From assembly GCA_027186245.1 (NCBI GenBank), contig CP114483.1, positions 12,668,220 to 12,732,219 of the forward strand: a stretch of DNA of 64,000 bases, read 5' to 3'. The translations under genes were made by a program, and so were the position numbers. The DNA is from Coriaria nepalensis (Eukaryota; Streptophyta; Magnoliopsida; Cucurbitales; Coriariaceae). The notes under the pieces were generated by a model, which was given only the letters and a program-made list of their open reading frames with translations, was not told where the DNA came from and did not search any database. This document shows, piece by piece, positions 25,204 to 39,924 of the stretch. The stretch's first letter is position 1. The number at the start of each line of letters is the position of its first letter.

Positions 25204-28200
25204 AAATTGTTTGAAAGCACATCGAACCAATTATATGTCTGCATTTAAAACACTACTTTCATGCATAACTTGCAAATGATCTATTGAAGAAAACTATGCA
25301 TTTTTTTAGCCTTAAAGTCGTATTATTGCGTCTCTTTTGGTCATTAAATCATTCAAAATCACTTCGTACGAAATTCGCAGTTTAAACATGACTTTCGTGC
25401 ATAACTTGCCGTTGATCGATTCAAGGCAACAACGCATTTGTTTAGCCTTAAAATCATGTCATTGAGTCTCTTGTAGTCATGAAATCATTTTAATTAATCC
25501 GAACGAATTCTATTTTCGCCCTTCAAACATGATTTTCTTACATAACTTGCAATTAATCTATTGAAGACAACAATGCATTCCTTTAGCCTTAAAAAGCATG
25601 TCATTCAGTCTCTTCATGTCATTAAATTGTTTGAAAGCACATCGAACCAATTAGATGTCTGCACTTAAAACACTACTTTCATGCATAACTTGCAAATGAT
25701 CTATTGAAGAAAACTATGCATTTTTTTAGCCTTAAAGTCGTATTATTGCGTCTCTTTTGGTCATTAAATCATTCAAAATCACTTCGTACGAAATTCGCAG
25801 TCTAAACATGACTTTCGTGCATAACTTGCCGTTGATCGATTCAAGGCAACAACGCATTTGTTTAGCCTTAAAATCATGTCATTGAGTCTCTTGTAGTCAT
25901 GAAATCATTTTAATTAATCCGAACGAATTCTATTTTCGCCCTTCAAACATGATTTTCTTACATAACTTGCAATTAATCTATTGAAGACAACAATGCATTC
26001 CTTTAGCCTTAAAAAGCATGTCATTCAGTCTTTTCATGTCATTAAATTGTTTGAAAGCACATCGAACCAATTATATGTCTGCATTTAAAACACTACTTTC
26101 ATGCATAACTTGCAAATGATCTATTGAAGAAAACTATGCATTTTTTTAGCCTTAAAGTCGTATTATTGCGTCTCTTTTGGTCATTAAATCATTCAAAATC
26201 ACTTCGTACGAAATTCGCAGTTCAAACATGACTTTCGTGCATAACTTGCCGTTCATCGATTCAAGGCAACAACGCATTTGTTTAACCTTAAAATCATGTC
26301 ATTGAGTCTCTTGTAGTCATGAAATCATTTTAATTAATCCGAACGAATTCTATTTTCGCCCTTCAAACATGATTTTCTTACATAACTTGCAATTAATCTA
26401 TTGAAGACAACAATGCATTCCTTTAGCCTTAAAAAGCATGTCATTCAGTCTTTTCATGTCATTAAATTGTCTGACAGCACATCGAACCAATTATATGTCT
26501 GCACTTAAAACACTACTTTCATGCATAACTTGCAAATGATCTATTGAAGAAAACTATGCATTTTTTTAGCCTTAAAGTCGTATTATTGCGTCTCTTTTGG
26601 TCATTAAATCATTCAAAATCACTTCGTACGAAATTCGCAGTTTAAACATGAATTTCGTGCATAACTTGCCGTTGATCGATTCAAGGCAACAACGCATTTG
26701 TTTAGCCTTAAAATCATGTCATTGAGTCTCTTGTAGTCATGAAATCATTTTAATTAATCCGAACGAATTCTATTTTCGCCCTTCAAACATGATTTTCTTA
26801 CATAACTTGCAATTAATCTATTGAAGACAACAATGCATTCCTTTAGCCTTAAAAAGCATGTCATTCAGTCTCTTCATGTCATTAAATTGTTTGAAAGCAC
26901 ATCGAACCAATTATATGTCTGCATTTAAAACACTACTTTCATGCATAACTTGCAAATGATCTATTGAAGAAAACTATGCATTTTTTTAGCCTTAAAGTCG
27001 TATTATTGCGTCTCTTTTGGTCATTAAATCATTCAAAATCACTTCGTACAAAATTCGCAGTTTAAACATGACTTTCGTGCATAACTTGCCGTTGATCGAT
27101 TCAAGGCAACAACGCATTTGTTTAGCCTTAAAATCATGTCATTGAGTCTCTTGTAGTCATGAAATCATTTTAATTAATCCGAACGAATTCTATTTTCACC
27201 CTTCAAACATGATTTTCTTACATAACTTGCAATTAATCTATTGAAGACAACAATGCATTCCTTTAGCCTTAAAAAGCATGTCATTCAGTCTTTTCATGTC
27301 ATTAAATTGTTTGAAAGCACATCGAACCAATTATATGTCTGCATTTAAAACACTACTTTCATGCATAACTTGCAAATGATCTATTGAAGAAAACTATGCA
27401 TTTTTTTAGCCTTAAAGTCGTATTATTGCGTCTCTTTTGGTCATTAAATCATTCAAAATCACTTCGTACGAAATTCGCAGTTTAAACATGACTTTCGTGC
27501 ATAACTTGCCGTTCATCGATTCAAGGCAACAACGCATTTGTTTAGCCTTAAAATCATGTCATTGAGTCTCTTGTAGTCATGAAATCATTTTAATTAATCC
27601 GAACGAATTCTATTTTCGCCCTTCAAACATGATTTTCTTACATAACTTGCAATTAATCTATTGAAGACAACAATGCATTCCTTTAGCCTTAAAAAGCATG
27701 TCATTCAGTCTCTTCATGTCATTAAATTGTTTGAAAGCACATCGAACCAATTAGATGTCTGCACTTAAAACACTACTTTCATGCATAACTTGCAAATGAT
27801 CTATTGAAGAAAACTATGCATTTTTTTAGCCTTAAAGTCGTATTATTGCGTCTCTTTTGGTCATTAAATCATTCAAAATCACTTCGTACGAAATTCGCAG
27901 TCTAAACATGACTTTCGTGCATAACTTGCCGTTGATCGATTCAAGGCAACAACGCATTTGTTTAGCCTTAAAATCATGTCATTGAGTCTCTTGTAGTCAT
28001 GAAATCATTTTAATTAATCCGAACGAATTCTATTTTCGCCCTTCAAACATGATTTTCTTACATAACTTGCAATTAATCTATTGAAGACAACAATGCATTC
28101 CTTTAGCCTTAAAAAGCATGTCATTCAGTCTTTTCATGTCATTAAATTGTTTGAAAGCACATCGAACCAATTATATGTCTGCATTTAAAACACTACTTTC

Positions 28201-30600
28201 ATGCATAACTTGCAAATGATCTATTGAAGAAAACTATGCATTTTTTTAGCCTTAAAGTCGTATTATTGCGTCTCTTTTGGTCATTAAATCATTCAAAATC
28301 ACTTCGTACGAAATTCGCAGTTTAAACATGACTTTCGTGCATAACTTGCCGTTCATCGATTCAACGCAACAACGCATTTGTTTAACCTTAAAATCATGTC
28401 ATTGAGTCTCTTGTAGTCATGAAATCATTTTAATTAATCCGAACGAATTCTATTTTCGCCCTTCAAACATGATTTTCTTACATAACTTGCAATTAATCTA
28501 TTGAAGACAACAATGCATTCCTTTAGCCTTAAAAAGCATGTCATTCAGTCTCTTCATGTCATTAAATTGTTTGAAAGCACATCGAACCAATTATATGTCT
28601 GCATTTAAAACACTACTTTCATGCATAACTTGCAAATGATCTATTGAAGAAAACTATGCATTTTTTTAGCCTTAAAGTCGTATTATTGCGTCTCTTTTGG
28701 TCATTAAATCATTCAAAATCACTTCGTACGAAATTCGCAGTTTAAACATGACTTTCGTGCATAACTTGCCGTTGATCGATTCAAGGCAACAACGCATTTG
28801 TTTAGCCTTAAAATCATGTCATTGAGTCTCTTGTAGTCATGAAATCATTTTAATTAATCCGAACGAATTCTATTTTCGCCCTTCAAACATGATTTTCTTA
28901 CATAACTTGCAATTAATCTATTGAAGACAACAATGCATTCCTTTAGCCTTAAAAAGCATGTCAATCAGTCTCTTCATGTCATTAAATTGTTTGAAAGCAC
29001 ATCGAACCAATTAGATGTCTGCACTTAAAACACTACTTTCATGCATAACTTGCAAATGATCTATTGAAGAAAACTATGCATTTTTTTAGCCTTAAAGTCG
29101 TATTATTGCGTCTCTTTTGGTCATTAAATCATTCAAAATCACTTCGTACGAAATTCGCAGTTTAAACATGACTTTCGTGCATAACTTGCCGTTCATCGAT
29201 TCAAGGCAACAACGCATTTGTTTAACCTTAAAATCATGTCATTGAGTCTCTTGTAGTCATGAAATCATTTTAATTAATCCGAACGAATTCTATTTTCGTC
29301 CTTCAAACATGATTTTCTTACATAACTTGCAATTAATCTATTGAAGACAACAATGCATTCCTTTAGCCTTAAAAAGCATGTCATTCAGTCTTTTCATGTC
29401 ATTAAATTGTTTGAAAGCACATCGAACCAATTATATGTCTGCACTTAAAACACTACTTTCATGCATAACTTGCAAATGATCTATTGAAGAAAACTATGCA
29501 TTTTTTTAGCCTTAAAGTCGTATTATTGCGTCTCTTTTGGTCATTAAATCATTCAAAATCACTTCATACGAAATTCGCAGTTTAAACATGACTTTCGTGC
29601 ATAACTTGCCGTTGATCGATTCAAGGCAACAACGCATTTGTTTAGCCTTAAAATCATGTCATTGAGTCTCTTGTAGTCATGAAATCATTTTAATTAATCC
29701 GAACGAATTCTATTTTCGCCCTTCAAACATGATTTTCTTACATAACTTGCAATTAATCTATTGAAGACAACAATGCATTCCTTTAGCCTTAAAAAGCATG
29801 TCATTCAGTCTTTTCATGTCATTAAATTGTTTGAAAGCACATCGAACCAATTATATGTCTGCATTTAAAACACTACTTTCATGCATAACTTGCAAATGAT
29901 CTATTGAAGAAAACTATGCATTTTTTTAGCCTTAAAGTCGTATTATTGCGTCTCTTTTGGTCATTAAATCATTCAAAATCACTTCGTACGAAATTCGCAG
30001 TTTAAACATGACTTTCGTGCATAACTTGCCGTTCATCGATTCAAGGCAACAACGCATTTGTTTAGCCTTAAAATCATGTCATTGAGTCTCTTGTAGTCAT
30101 GAAATCATTTTAATTAATCCGAACGAATTCTATTTTCGCCCTTCAAACATGATTTTCTTACATAACTTGCAATTAATCTATTGAAGACAACAATGCATTC
30201 CTTTAGCCTTAAAAAGCATGTCATTCAGTCTCTTCATGTCATTAAATTGTTTGAAAGCACATCGAACCAATTAGATGTCTGCACTTAAAACACTACTTTC
30301 ATGCATAACTTGCAAATGATCTATTGAAGAAAACTATGCATTTTTTTAGCCTTAAAGTCGTATTATTGCGTCTCTTTTGGTCATTAAATCATTCAAAATC
30401 ACTTCGTACGAAATTCGCAGTTTAAACATGACTTTCGTGCATAACTTGCCGTTCATCGATTCAAGGCAACAACGCATTTGTTTAACCTTAAAATCATGTC
30501 ATTGAGTCTCTTGTAGTCATGAAATCATTTTAATTAATCCGAACGAATTCTATTTTCGCCCTTCAAACATGATTTTCTTACATAACTTGCAATTAATCTA
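25204..30600. repeat. Clean repeats after the 8.4-kb duplication
   Basis: The start of the last clean stretch holds twelve complete repeats and most of a thirteenth (starting 25204, 25624, 26044 and so on to 30244), with mixed signatures. Private changes include TTCAAACATG (about 26221), GTCTGACAGC (about 26470), ATGAATTTCG (about 26648), CGTACAAAA (27050), TTTCACCC (about 27195), CAATCAGTC (about 28964), TTTCGTCC (about 29296) and TTCATACG (29566). The pairing of CAGTCTCTTC with a following TTAGATG breaks down here at 25204, 26884 and 28564. No gene or foreign insert is present. Confidence 0.88.
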
Positions 30601-33195
30601 TTGAAGACACAATGCATTCCTTTTAGGCCTTAAAAAAGCATGTCATTCAGTCTTTTCATGTCATTAAATTGTTTGAAAGCACATCGAAACCAATTATATG
30701 TCTGCACTTAAACACTACTTTCATGCATAACTTGCAAATGCTCTATTGACGAAAACTATGGCATTTTTTTAGCCTTAAAGTCGTATTATTTGCGTCTCTT
30801 TTGGTCATATAATCATTCTAAAAACACTTCGTACGAAATTCGCAGTTTAAACATGACTTTCGTGCATAACTTCCGTTGATCGATTCAAGGCAACAACGCA
30901 TTTGTTTAGCCTTAAAATCATGTCATGAGTCTCTTGTAGTCATGAAATCATTTTAATTAATCCGAACGAATTCTATTTTCGCCCTTCAAACATGATTTTC
31001 TTACATAACTTGCAATTAATCTATTGAAGACAACAATGCATTCCTTTAGCCTTAAAAAGCATGTCATTCAGTCTTTTCATGTCATTAAATTGTTTGAAAG
31101 CACATCGAACCAATTATATGTCTGCATTTAAAACACTACTTTCATGCATAACTTGCAAATGATCTATTGAAGGCAACTATGCATTTTTTTAGCCTTAAAG
31201 TCGTATAATTGCGTCTCTTTCAGTCATTAAATCATTCTAAATCACTTCGAACGAAATTAGAAGTTTAAACATAACTTTTGTGCATAACTTGGCGTTCATC
31301 GATTTCAAGGCAACAACGCATTTGTTTAGCCTTAAAATCATGTCATTGAGTCTCTTGTAGTCATTGAAAATCATTTTTAATTAATCCGAACGAATTCTAT
31401 TTTCGCCCTTCAACATGATATTTCTTACTAACTTGCAAATTAATCTATGAAGACAACAATGCATTCCTTTAGCCATAAAAAGCATGTCATTCAGTCTTTT
31501 CATGTCATTAAATTGTTTGAAAGCCCATCGCACCAATTATATGGTCCTGCATTTAAAACACTACTTTCATGCATAACTTGCAAATGATCTATTGAAAAAC
31601 AAACTATGCATTTTTTAGCCTTAAAGTCGATTATTGCGGTCTCTTTTGGTCATTAAATCATTCAAAATCACTTCGTACGAAATTCGCAGTTTAAACATGA
31701 CTTTCGTGCATAACTTGCCATTCATCGATTCAAGGCAACAACGCATTTGTTTATCCATAAAATCATGTCATTGAGTCTCTTGTAGTCATGAAATCATTTT
31801 AATTAATCCGAACGAATTCTATTTTCGCCCTTCAAACATGATTTTCTTACATAACTTGCAATTAATCTATTGAAGACAACAAATGCATTCCTTTAGCCTT
31901 AAAAGCATGTCATTCAGTCTTTTCATGTCATTAAATGTTTGATAGCACATCGAACCAATTATATGTCCTGCATTTAAAACACTACTTTTCATGCATAACT
32001 TGCAAATGATCTATTGAAAAAAACTATGCATTTTTTTATCCTTAAAGTCTATTATTGCGTCTCTTGTGGTCATTAAATCAGTCAAAATCACTTCGTACGA
32101 AATTCGCAGTTTAAAACATGACTTTCGTGCATAACTTGCCGTTCATCGATTCAAGGCAACAATGCATTGTTTAACCTTAAAATCATGTCATTGAGTCTCT
32201 TGTAGTCATGAAATCATTTTAATTAGTCCGAACGAATTCAATTTTCGCCCTTCAAACATGATTTTTCTTACATAACTTGCAATTAATCTATTGAAGACAA
32301 CAATGCATTCCTTTAGCCTAAAAAAGCATGTCATCAGTCTCTTCATGTCATTAAATTGTTTGAAAGCACTATCGAACCAATTATATGTCTGCTTTAAAAC
32401 ACTACTTACATGCATCAACTTGGCAACTGATCTATTATAGAAAACTATGCATTTTTTTAGCCTTAAAGTCGTTATTATTGCGTCTCTTTTGGTCCATTAA
32501 ATCATTCAAATCACTTCGACGAAATTCGCAGTTTAAACGATGACTTTCGTGTGATAACTTGCCGTTGATCGATTTCAAGGCACAACGCATTTGTTTAGCC
32601 TTAAAATCATGTCATTGAGTCTCTTGTCATGAAAAACATTTTAATTAATCCGAACGAATTCTATTTTCGCCCTTCAAAACATGATTTTCTTACATAACTT
32701 GCAATTAATCTATTGAAGACAACAATGCATTCCTTTAGCCTTAAAAAGCATGTCATTCAGTCTCTTCATGTCAGTATAATTGTTTGAAAGCAACATCGAA
32801 CCAATTAGATGTCTGCACTTAAAACACAACTTTCATGCAATAACTTGCAATGAATCTATTGAAGAAAACTATGCATTTTTTTAGCCTTAAAGTCGTATTA
32901 TTGCGTCTCTTTTGGTCATTAATCATTCAAAATCACTTCGTACGAAATTCGCATGTTTAAACATGACTTTCGTGCATAACTTGCCGTTCATCGATTCAAG
33001 GCAACAACGCATTGTTTAACCTTAAATCATGTCCTAGAGTCTCTTTGTAGTCATGAAATCATTTTAATTAATCCGAACGAATTCTATTTTCGCCCAGTCT
33101 AACATGATTTTCTTACATAACTTGCAATTAATCTATTGAAAGACAACAATGCATTCCTTTAGCCTTAAAAAGCATGTCATTCAGTCTTTTTAATG
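30601..33195. repeat. Indel-ridden satellite, noisy block 1
   Basis: The same 420-bp repeat continues but with frequent single-base gains and losses, starting at 30601 (GAAGACACAATG, then TTTTAGGCC, then AAAAAAGC) and ending near 33190 (TTTTTAATGTC). Errors are mostly indels, often in homopolymers, which is typical of uncorrected long-read sequence and unlike the substitution-only variation of the clean block. Repeat types can still be read: TTTATCCATAAA near 31510-31930 and AAATCAGTC with CAATGC near 31930-32350. An open frame on the minus strand at 32206-32418 is produced by these indels. Confidence 0.85.
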
Positions 33196-36100
33196 TCATT
33201 AAATTGTTTGAAAGCACATCGAACCAATTATATGTCTGCACTTAAAACACTACTTTCATGCATAACTTGCAAATGATCTATTGAAGAAAACTATGCATTT
33301 TTTTAGCCTTAAAGTCGTATTATTGCGTCTCTTTTGCTCATTAAATCATTCAAAATCACTTCGTACGAAATTCGCAGTTTAAACATGACTTTCGTGCATA
33401 ACTTGCCGTTGATCGATTCAAGGCAACAACGCATTTGTTTAGCCTTAAAATCATGTCATTGAGTCTCTTGTAGTCATGAAATCATTTTAATTAATCCGAA
33501 CGAATTCTATTTTCGCCCTTCAAACATGATTTTCTTACATAACTTGCAATTAATCTATTGAAGACAACAATGCATTCCTTTAGCCTTAAAAAGCATGTCA
33601 TTCAGTCTTTTCATGTCATTAAATTGTTTGAAAGCACATCGAACCAATTATATGTCTGCATTTAAAACACTACTTTCATGCATAACTTGCAAATGATCTA
33701 TTGAAGAAAACTATGCATTTTTTTAGCCTTAAAGTCGTATTATTGCGTCTCTTTTGGTCATTAAATCAGTCAAAATCACTTCGTACGAAATTCGCAGTTT
33801 AAACATGACTTTCGTGCATAACTTGCCGTTCATCGATTCAAGGCAACAATGCATTTGTTTAACCTTAAAATCATGTCATTGAGTCTCTTGTAGTCATGAA
33901 ATCATTTTAATTAATCCGAACGAATTCTATTTTCGCCCTTCAAACATGATTTTCTTACATAACTTGCAATTAATCTATTGAAGACAACAATGCATTCCTT
34001 TAGCCTTAAAAAGCATGTCATTCAGTCTTTTCATGTCATTAAATTGTTTGAAAGCACATCGAACCAATTATATGTCTGCACTTAAAACACTACTTTCATG
34101 CATAACTTGCAAATGATCTATTGAAGAAAACTATGCATTTTTTTAGCCTTAAAGTCGTATTATTGCGTCTCTTTTGGTCATTAAATCATTCAAAATCACT
34201 TCGTACGAAATTCGCAGTTTAAACATGACTTTCGTGCATAACTTGCCGTTGATCGATTCAAGGCAACAACGCATTTGTTTAGCCTTAAAATCATGTCATT
34301 GAGTCTCTTGTAGTCATGAAATCATTTTAATTAATCCGAACGAATTCTATTTTCGCCCTTCAAACATGATTTTCTTACATAACTTGCAATTAATCTATTG
34401 AAGACAACAATGCATTCCTTTAGCCTTAAAAAGCATGTCATTCAGTCTCTTCATGTCATTAAATTGTTTGAAAGCACATCGAACCAATTATATGTCTGCA
34501 TTTAAAACACTACTTTCATGCATAACTTGCAAATGATCTATTGAAGAAAACTATGCATTTTTTTAGCCTTAAAGTCGTATTATTGCGTCTCTTTTGGTCA
34601 TTAAATCATTCAAAATCACTTCGTACGAAATTCGCAGTTTAAACATGACTTTCGTGCATAACTTGCCGTTGATCGATTCAAGGCAACAACGCATTTGTTT
34701 AGCCTTAAAATCATGTCATTGAGTCTCTTGTAGTCATGAAATCATTTTAATTAATCCGAACGAATTCTATTTTCGCCCTTCAAACATGATTTTCTTACAT
34801 AACTTGCAATTAATCTATTGAAGACAACAATGCATTCCTTTAGCCTTAAAAAGCATGTCATTCAGTCTCTTCATGTCATTAAATTGTTTGAAAGCACATC
34901 GAACCAATTAGATGTCTGCACTTAAAACACTACTTTCATGCATAACTTGCAAATGATCTATTGAAGAAAACTATGCATTTTTTTAGCCTTAAAGTCGTAT
35001 TATTGCGTCTCTTTTGGTCATTAAATCATTCAAAATCACTTCGTACGAAATTCGCAGTTTAAACATGACTTTCGTGCATAACTTGCCGTTGATCGATTCA
35101 AGGCAACAACGCATTTGTTTAGCCTTAAAATCATGTCATTGAGTCTCTTGTAGTCATGAAATCATTTTAATTAATCCGAACGAATTCTATTTTCGCCCTT
35201 CAAACATGATTTTCTTACATAACTTGCAATTAATCTATTGAAGACAGCAATGCATTCCTTTAGCCTTAAAAAGCATGTCATTCAGTCTTTTCATGTCATT
35301 AAATTGTTTGAAAGCACATCGAACCAATTATATGTCTGCATTTAAAACACTACTTTCATGCATAACTTGCAAATGATCTATTGGAGAAAACTATGCATTT
35401 TTTTAGCCTTAAAGTCGTATTATTGCGTCTCTTTTGGTCATTAAATCATTCAAAATCACTTCGTACGAAATTCGCAGTTTAAACATGACTTTCGTGCATA
35501 ACTTGCCGTTCATCGATTCAAGGCAACAACGCATTTGTTTAGCCTTAAAATCATGTCATTGAGTCTCTTGTAGTCATGAAATCATTTTAATTAATCCGAA
35601 CGAATTCTATTTTCGCCCTTCAAACATGATTTTCTTACATAACTTGCAATTAATCTATTGAAGACAACAATGCATTCCTTTAGCCTTAAAAAGCATGTCA
35701 TTCAGTCTCTTCATGTCATTAAATTGTTTGAAAGCACATCGAACCAATTAGATGTCTGCACTTAAAACACTACTTTCATGCATAACTTGCAAATGATCTA
35801 TTGAAGAAAACTATGCATTTTTTTAGCCTTAAAGTCGTATTATTGCGTCTCTTTTGGTCATTAAATCATTCAAAATCACTTCGTACGAAATTCGCAGTCT
35901 AAACATGACTTTCGTGCATAAGTTGCCGTTGATCGATTCAAGGCAACAACGCATTTGTTTAGCCTTAAAATCATGTCATTGAGTCTCTTGTAGTCATGAA
36001 ATCATTTTAATTAATCCGAACGAATTCTATTTTCGCCCTTCAAACATGATTTTCTTACATAACTTGCAATTAATCTATTGAAGACAACAATGCATTCCTT

Positions 36101-36315
36101 TAGCCTTAAAAAGCATGTCATTCAGTCTTTTCATGTCATTAAATTGTTTGATAGCACATCGAACCAATTATATGTCTGCATTTAAAACACTACTTTCATG
36201 CATAACTTGCAAATGATCTATTGAAGAAAACTATGCATTTTTTTAGCCTTAAAGTCGTATTATTGCGTCTCTTTTGGTCATTAAATCAGTCAAAATCACT
36301 TCGTACGAAATTCGC
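33196..36315. repeat. Clean satellite island
   Basis: Seven complete repeats (starting 33201, 33621, 34041, 34461, 34881, 35301 and 35721) and the start of an eighth (36141) are free of indels. Private marks are TTTTGCTCA (about 33337), GAAGACAGC (about 35246) and CTATTGGAG (about 35380). The repeat at 36141 is of the GATAGC/AAATCAGTC type. Clean sequence stops near 36316, where CGCAGTTTAAAC reads CGCATTTAAAC. Confidence 0.85.
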
Positions 36316-39300
36316 ATTTAAACATGACTTTCGTGCATAACTTGCCGTTCATCGATTCAAGGCAACAATGCATTTGTTTAACCTTAAAATCATGTCATTG
36401 AGTCTCTTGTAGTCATGAAATCATTTTAATTAATCCGAACGAATTCTATTTTCGCCCTTGCAAACATGATTTTCTTACATAAACTTGCAATTAAATCTAT
36501 TGAAGACAACAATGCATTCCTTTAGCCTTAAAAGCATGTCATTCAGTCTTTTTCATGTCATTAAATTGTTTGAAGCACATCGAACCAATTATATGTCTGC
36601 ATTTAAAACACTTCTTTCATGCATACTTGCAAATGATCTATTGAGAAACTATGCATTTTTTTTAGCCTTAAAGTCGTATTTATTGCGTCTCTTTTGGTCA
36701 TTAAATCAATACAAAATCACTTCGTACGAAATTACGCAGTTTAAACATGACTTTCGTGCATAACTTGCCGTTCATCGATTCAAGGCAACATGCATTTGTT
36801 TAACCTTAAATCATGTCATTGAGTCTCTTGTAGTCATGAAATCATTTTAATTAATCCGAACGAATTCTATTTTCGCCCTTCAAACATGATTTTCTTACAT
36901 AACTTGACAATTAATCTATTGAAGACAACAATGCATTCCTTTAGCCTTAAAAAGCATGTCATTTCAGTCTTTTCATGTCATTAAATTGTTTGAAAGCACA
37001 TCGAACCAATTAGATGTCTGCACTTAAACCACTACTTTCATGCATAACTTGCAAATGACTATTGAAGAAACTATGCATTTTTTTAGCCTTAAAGTCGTAT
37101 TAATTGCGTCTCTTTTGGTCATTAAATCATTCAAAATCACTTCGTACGAAATTCGCAGTTTCAACATGACTTTCGTGCATAACTTGCTGTTGATCGATTC
37201 AAGCAACCATCGCATTTGTTTAGCCTTAAAATCATGTCATTGAGTCTCTTGTAGTCATGAAATCATTTTAATTAATCCGAACGAATACTATTTTCGCCCT
37301 TCCAAACATGATTTTCTTACATAACTTGCAATTAATCTATTGAAGACAACAATGCATTCCTTTAGCCTTAAAAAGCATGTCATTCAGTCTCTTCATGTCA
37401 TTAAAATGTTTGAAAGAGAATCGAACCCATTATATGACTGCACTTTAAACACTACTTTTCATGCATAAACTTGCAAATGATCTATTGAAGAAAACTATGC
37501 ATTTTTTTAGCCTTAAAGTCGGATTATTGCGTTTTTTTTTGGTCATTAAATCATTCAAAAACACTTCGTACGAAATTCGCAATTTAAACATGACTTTCGT
37601 GCATAACTTGGCGTTGATCGATACAAGGCAACACCGCTTTTGTTTGGCCTTAAAAATCATGTCATTGAGTCTCTTGTAGACATGAAATCATTTTAATTAA
37701 TCCGAACGAATTCTATTTTCGCCCTTCAAACATGATTTTTCTTACATAACTTGCAATTAATCTATTGAAGACAACAATGCATATCCTTTAGCCTTAAAAA
37801 GCATGTCATTCAGTCTCTTCATGTCATTAAATTGTTTGAAAGCACATCGAACCAATTAGATGTCTGCACTTAAAACACTACTTTCATGCATAACTTGCAA
37901 ATGATCTATTGAAGAAAACTAGCATTTTTTTAGCCTTAAAAACGCATTATTGCGTCTCTTTTGGTCCCATTAAATCCTTCAAACCCACTTCGTACGAAAT
38001 TCCCCGTCTAAACATGACTTTCGTGCATAACTTGCCGTTGATCGATTCAAGGCAACAACGCATTTGTTTAGCCTTAAAATCATGTCATTGAGTCTCTTGT
38101 AGTCATGAAATCATTTTAATTAATCCGAACGAATTCTATTTTCGCCCTTCAAACATGATTTTCTTACATAACTTGCAATTAATCTATTGAAGGCAGCAAT
38201 GCATTCTTTGGCCCTTAAAAAGCATGTCATTCAGTCTTTGCATGTCATTAAATTGTTTGAAAGCACATCGAACCAATTATATGTCTGCATTTAAAACACT
38301 ACTTTCATGCATAACTTGCAAATGATCTATTGAAGAAAACTATGCATTTTTTTAGCCTTAAAGTCGTATTATTGCGTCTCTTTTTGTCATTAAATCATTC
38401 TAAATCACTTCGAACGAAATTCGCAGTCATAACATGACTTTCGTGCATACTTGCCGTTCTCGATTCAAGCAACAACGCGTTTGTTTAACCTTAAATTCAT
38501 GTCATTGAGTCTCTTGTAGTCATGAAATCATTTTAATTAATCCGAACGAATTCTATTTTCGCCCTTCAAACATGATTTTCTTACATAACTTGCAATTAAT
38601 CTATTGAAGACAACAATGCATTCCTTTAGCCTTAAAAAGCATGTCATTCAGTCTTTTCATGTCATTAAATTGTTTGAAAGCACCATCGAACCAATTATAT
38701 GTCTGCACTTAAAACCACTACTTTTCATGCATAACTTGCAAATGATCTAATTGAAGAAAACTAGCTTTTTTTAGCCTTAAAGTCGTATTATTGCGTCTCT
38801 TTTGGTCATTAAATCATTCAAAATCACTTCGTACGAATTCGCGATTTAAACATGACTTTCGTGATAACTTGCCGTTGATCGAGTCAAGGCAACAACGCAT
38901 TTGTTTAGCCTTAAAATCATGTCATTGAGTCTCTTGTAGTCATGAAATCATTTAATTAATCCAAACGAATTCTATTTTCGCCCTTGAAACATGATTTTCT
39001 TACATAACTTGCAATTAAATCTATTGAAGACAACAATGCATTCCTTTAGCCTTAAAAAGCATGTCATTCAGTCTCTCATGTCATTAAATTGTTTGAAAGC
39101 ACATCGACCCAATTATATGTCTGCATTTAAAACACAACTTCATGCATAACTTGCAAGATGATCTATTGAAGAAAACTATGCATTTTTTTAGCCTTAAAGT
39201 CTATTATTGCGTCTCTTTTGGTCATTAAATCATTCAAAATCACTTCGTACGAAATTCGCAGTTTAAACATGACTTTCGTGCATAACTTGCCGTTGATCGA

Positions 39301-39924
39301 TTCAAGGCACAACGCATTTGTTTAGCCTTAAAATCATGTCATTGAGTCTCTTGTAGTCATGAAATCATTTTAATTAATCAACGAATCTATTTTCGCCCCT
39401 TCAAACATGATTTTCTTACATAACTTGCATAATTAATCTATTGAAGACAACAATGCATTCCTTTAGCCTTAAAAAGCATGTCATTCAGTCTTTTCATGTC
39501 ATTAAATTGTTTGAAAGCACATCGAACCAATTATATGTCTGCATTTAAAACACTACTTTCATGCAATAACTTGCAAATGATCTATTGGAGAAAACTATGC
39601 ATTTTTTTAGCCTTAAAGTCGTATTATGCGTCTCTTTTGGTCATAAATCATTCAAAATCACTTCGTACGAAAATTCGCAGTTTAAACATGACTTTCGTGC
39701 ATAACTTGCCGTTCATCGATTCAAGCAACAACGCATTTGTTTAGTCTTAAACTCATGTGCTTGAGTCTCTTGTAGTCATGAAATCATTTTAATTAATCCG
39801 AACGAATTCTATTTTCGCCCTTCAAACATGATTTTCTTACATAACTTGCAATTAATCTATTGAAGACAACAATGCATTCCTTTAGCCTTAAAAAGCATGT
39901 CATTCAGTCTCTTCATGTCATTAA
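36316..39924. repeat. Indel-ridden satellite, noisy block 2
   Basis: The 420-bp repeat continues with scattered indels and some substitution clusters, for example CAAACCCACTTCG and TTCCCCGTC near 37980-38005. Some stretches within the block are clean for 200 bases or more. Open frames of 60-92 codons on both strands here (36485-36763, 37024-37243, 37445-37679, 37909-38091, 39478-39744) all translate repeat sequence from shifted frames and are not genes. The CTATTGGAG mark at 39580 also occurs 4.2 kb upstream in clean sequence. Confidence 0.82.
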
